Shown here piece after piece: positions 6,251 through 7,447 of a stretch of 7,447 nucleotides of DNA. Origin of the DNA: an uncultured Collinsella sp. (GTDB lineage: Bacteria > Actinomycetota > Coriobacteriia > Coriobacteriales > Coriobacteriaceae); the NCBI GenBank assembly GCA_900545905.1, contig URBA01000069.1:1-7447 (forward strand), in the 5' to 3' direction. A program made the position numbers and the translations under genes. Under the pieces are notes generated by a model. That model saw only the letters and a program-made list of their open reading frames with translations. It ran no database searches and was not told the DNA's origin. The number at the start of each line of letters is the position of its first letter. Positions within the stretch are counted from its first letter, which is position 1.

Positions 6251-7099
6251 ATGAGCAAAGCTGATCAGCAGTTTGTAACCATGTGCCGCGATATCTTGGA
6301 CCATGGCACCACCACCGAGGGCCAAAAGGTCCGTCCGGTGTGGGAGGACGGCACCCCTGCCTATACCATTAAAAACTTTGGTGTCACGGCGCGCTATGAT
6401 CTGCGCGAGGAGTTCCCCGCGCTCACCCTGCGTCGTACGGCGCTTAAGTCTGCCATGGACGAGATTCTGTGGATCTATCAAAAGAAGTCCAATAACGTGC
6501 ATGACCTCAACAGCCATATTTGGGATGAGTGGGCCGACGAGACCGGCTCCATCGGCAAGGCCTACGGGTATCAGATTGGCCAGAAGAGCCATTATGCCGA
6601 GGGCGACTTTGACCAGATGGACCGCGTGCTGTACGACCTCAAGCGCACGCCGTATAGCCGTCGCATTATGACGAACACCTATGTGTTCAGCGACTTGTCC
6701 GAGATGCACCTGTATCCGTGCGCGTACAGCGTGACGTACAACGTGACGCAGCGTCCGCAGGACGACAAACCAACGCTCAACATGATTCTCAACCAGCGTA
6801 GCCAGGACATTTTGGCCGCAAACAACTGGAATGTGTGCCAGTACGCCATTCTGCTCATGATGGTTGCGCAGTCGGTCGATATGATTCCCGGCGAGCTGCT
6901 GCATGTGATCGCCGATGCTCACATTTACGACCGTCATGTCGATATCGTCCGCGAGCTTATTGAGCGTCCGCAGTTTGCGGCGCCTAAGGTTTCATTGAAC
7001 CCCGACGTGCACGATTTCTACGCGTTTACGACCGATGATCTGATCGTTGAGGGCTACGAGCACGGCCCGCAGGTCAAGAACATTCCCATTGCGGTGTAG
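6251..7099 (+). CDS. thyA: Thymidylate synthase ThyA
   Basis: ThyA converts dUMP to dTMP with 5,10-methylene-tetrahydrofolate as carbon and hydride donor, releasing dihydrofolate; it is a cytosolic homodimer. The 282 residues carry the catalytic Cys157 in HLYPCAYSVTYNV, the phosphate-binding arginines in SRR (136-138, contributed to the partner subunit), QRSQD (182-186), the nucleotide-recognition Asn192 in ANNWNV and HIYDRH (224-229). The NNWN form and the length resemble the longer ThyA branch known from Bacillus more than the 264-residue E. coli type. The ATG at 6251 is chosen because AGGAGG (6241-6246) lies four bases upstream and the product starts at the conserved region. An in-frame ATG at 6215 overlaps the predicted -10 and lacks such a site. 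folA follows after 9 bases, so the dihydrofolate made here can be recycled by the next gene product. Confidence 0.97.
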   Translation: MSKADQQFVTMCRDILDHGTTTEGQKVRPVWEDGTPAYTIKNFGVTARYDLREEFPALTLRRTALKSAMDEILWIYQKKSNNVHDLNSHIWDEWADETGSIGKAYGYQIGQKSHYAEGDFDQMDRVLYDLKRTPYSRRIMTNTYVFSDLSEMHLYPCAYSVTYNVTQRPQDDKPTLNMILNQRSQDILAANNWNVCQYAILLMMVAQSVDMIPGELLHVIADAHIYDRHVDIVRELIERPQFAAPKVSLNPDVHDFYAFTTDDLIVEGYEHGPQVKNIPIAV

Positions 7100-7108
7100 G
7101 TGGCGATC

Positions 7109-7447
7109 ATGACGTGTAAGCTTTCTGCCATTGTCGCCGTGTGCGATGACTGGGGCATTGGGTGCGAGGGCGACATGGTCGTGTCCAATCGCGCCGATAT
7201 GCGCCATTTTGTGGCATGCACCAAGGGGTGTCCGGTCATTATGGGTCGCAAGACGCTGCTGAGTTTTCCCGGCGGGCGTCCGCTCAAGAACCGCCGCAAT
7301 ATCGTGCTTACGCGCGATATGGGCTTTACCCGCGAGGGCGTCGACGTGGTGCATAGCGTTGACGAAGCGCTCGCTGCGGTTGCCGATGAGCTCGTTGCCT
7401 GGGTGATCGGTGGCGGCGATGTCTATCGGCATTTTTTGCCGTATTGC
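7109..7447 (+). CDS. folA: Dihydrofolate reductase, 3'-truncated by window end
   Basis: This enzyme reduces dihydrofolate to tetrahydrofolate with NADPH and so restores the cofactor used up by ThyA. The 113 residues visible read through to the last base without a stop. They show the N-terminal strand SAIVAV (6-11), loop GIG (16-18), the acidic active-site residue Asp30 in RADMRHF, the cofactor motif IMGRKT (44-49), GRPLKNRRNIVLTR (56-69) and the NADPH glycine loop VIGGGDVY (99-106). E. coli FolA has 159 residues, so about 50 are missing beyond the window. The start ATG at 7109 has AGGTGG (7098-7103) five bases before it, overlapping the thyA stop. Odd point: the usual Pro-Trp before the active-site acid (PWxLPxD) is replaced here (MVVSNRAD). 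The other motifs leave little doubt about the family. Confidence 0.93.
   Translation, partial: MTCKLSAIVAVCDDWGIGCEGDMVVSNRADMRHFVACTKGCPVIMGRKTLLSFPGGRPLKNRRNIVLTRDMGFTREGVDVVHSVDEALAAVADELVAWVIGGGDVYRHFLPYC

Noticed and set aside
6085..6258. 58-residue N-terminal extension of the DUF134-NifX frame from an ATG at 6258
   Set aside because: It would cover the promoter and both palindromes and overlap the thyA start. The residues match nothing in the family, and the ATG at 6084 has its own ribosome site.

Overview
The window looks like GC-rich chromosomal DNA of a gut actinobacterium of the class Coriobacteriia, most likely Collinsella or a close relative. That placement is an inference from high-GC third codon positions, the smc-ftsY-ffh gene order, a thyA-folA pair and the general look of the proteins. 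No marker gene here proves the genus. The first 48 bases are not biological. They are Illumina Nextera library sequence (end of P5, an 8-base i5 index, Read 1 adapter, Tn5 mosaic end), so the true contig starts at base 49.

Region 1 (49-5203, + strand) is a housekeeping cluster: smc (5' end missing), ftsY (overlapping the smc stop by one base) and ffh (10 bases after ftsY, GTG start). It links chromosome organisation (SMC) with co-translational membrane targeting (the SRP GTPase Ffh and its receptor FtsY). A 17-bp perfect hairpin at 5224-5263 lies just after ffh, between the convergent genes.

Region 2 (5320-6084, - strand) is the least ordinary gene. One uninterrupted 254-residue frame joins a DUF134 (UPF0251) helix-turn-helix protein to a NifX/dinitrogenase iron-molybdenum cofactor-type domain and ends in a tail with 12 His and 6 Cys in 35 residues. 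A textbook Shine-Dalgarno and ATG inside the frame, exactly where the NifX domain begins, suggest a former two-gene operon that has fused and might still make the NifX part alone. Upstream, two copies of a palindrome built on TGACATATGTCA lie 53 bp apart around a plausible promoter. They look like operators for autoregulation.

Region 3 (6251-7447, + strand), divergent from region 2, is thyA followed after 9 bases by folA, which is cut off by the window end. Thymidylate synthase makes dTMP and dihydrofolate, and dihydrofolate reductase recycles the latter. The folA product lacks the usual Pro-Trp of the active-site loop. I see no tRNA, rRNA, CRISPR array, insertion sequence or phage gene. Stretches without genes are all under 300 bases (5204-5319 and 6085-6250) and are described as individual sites.
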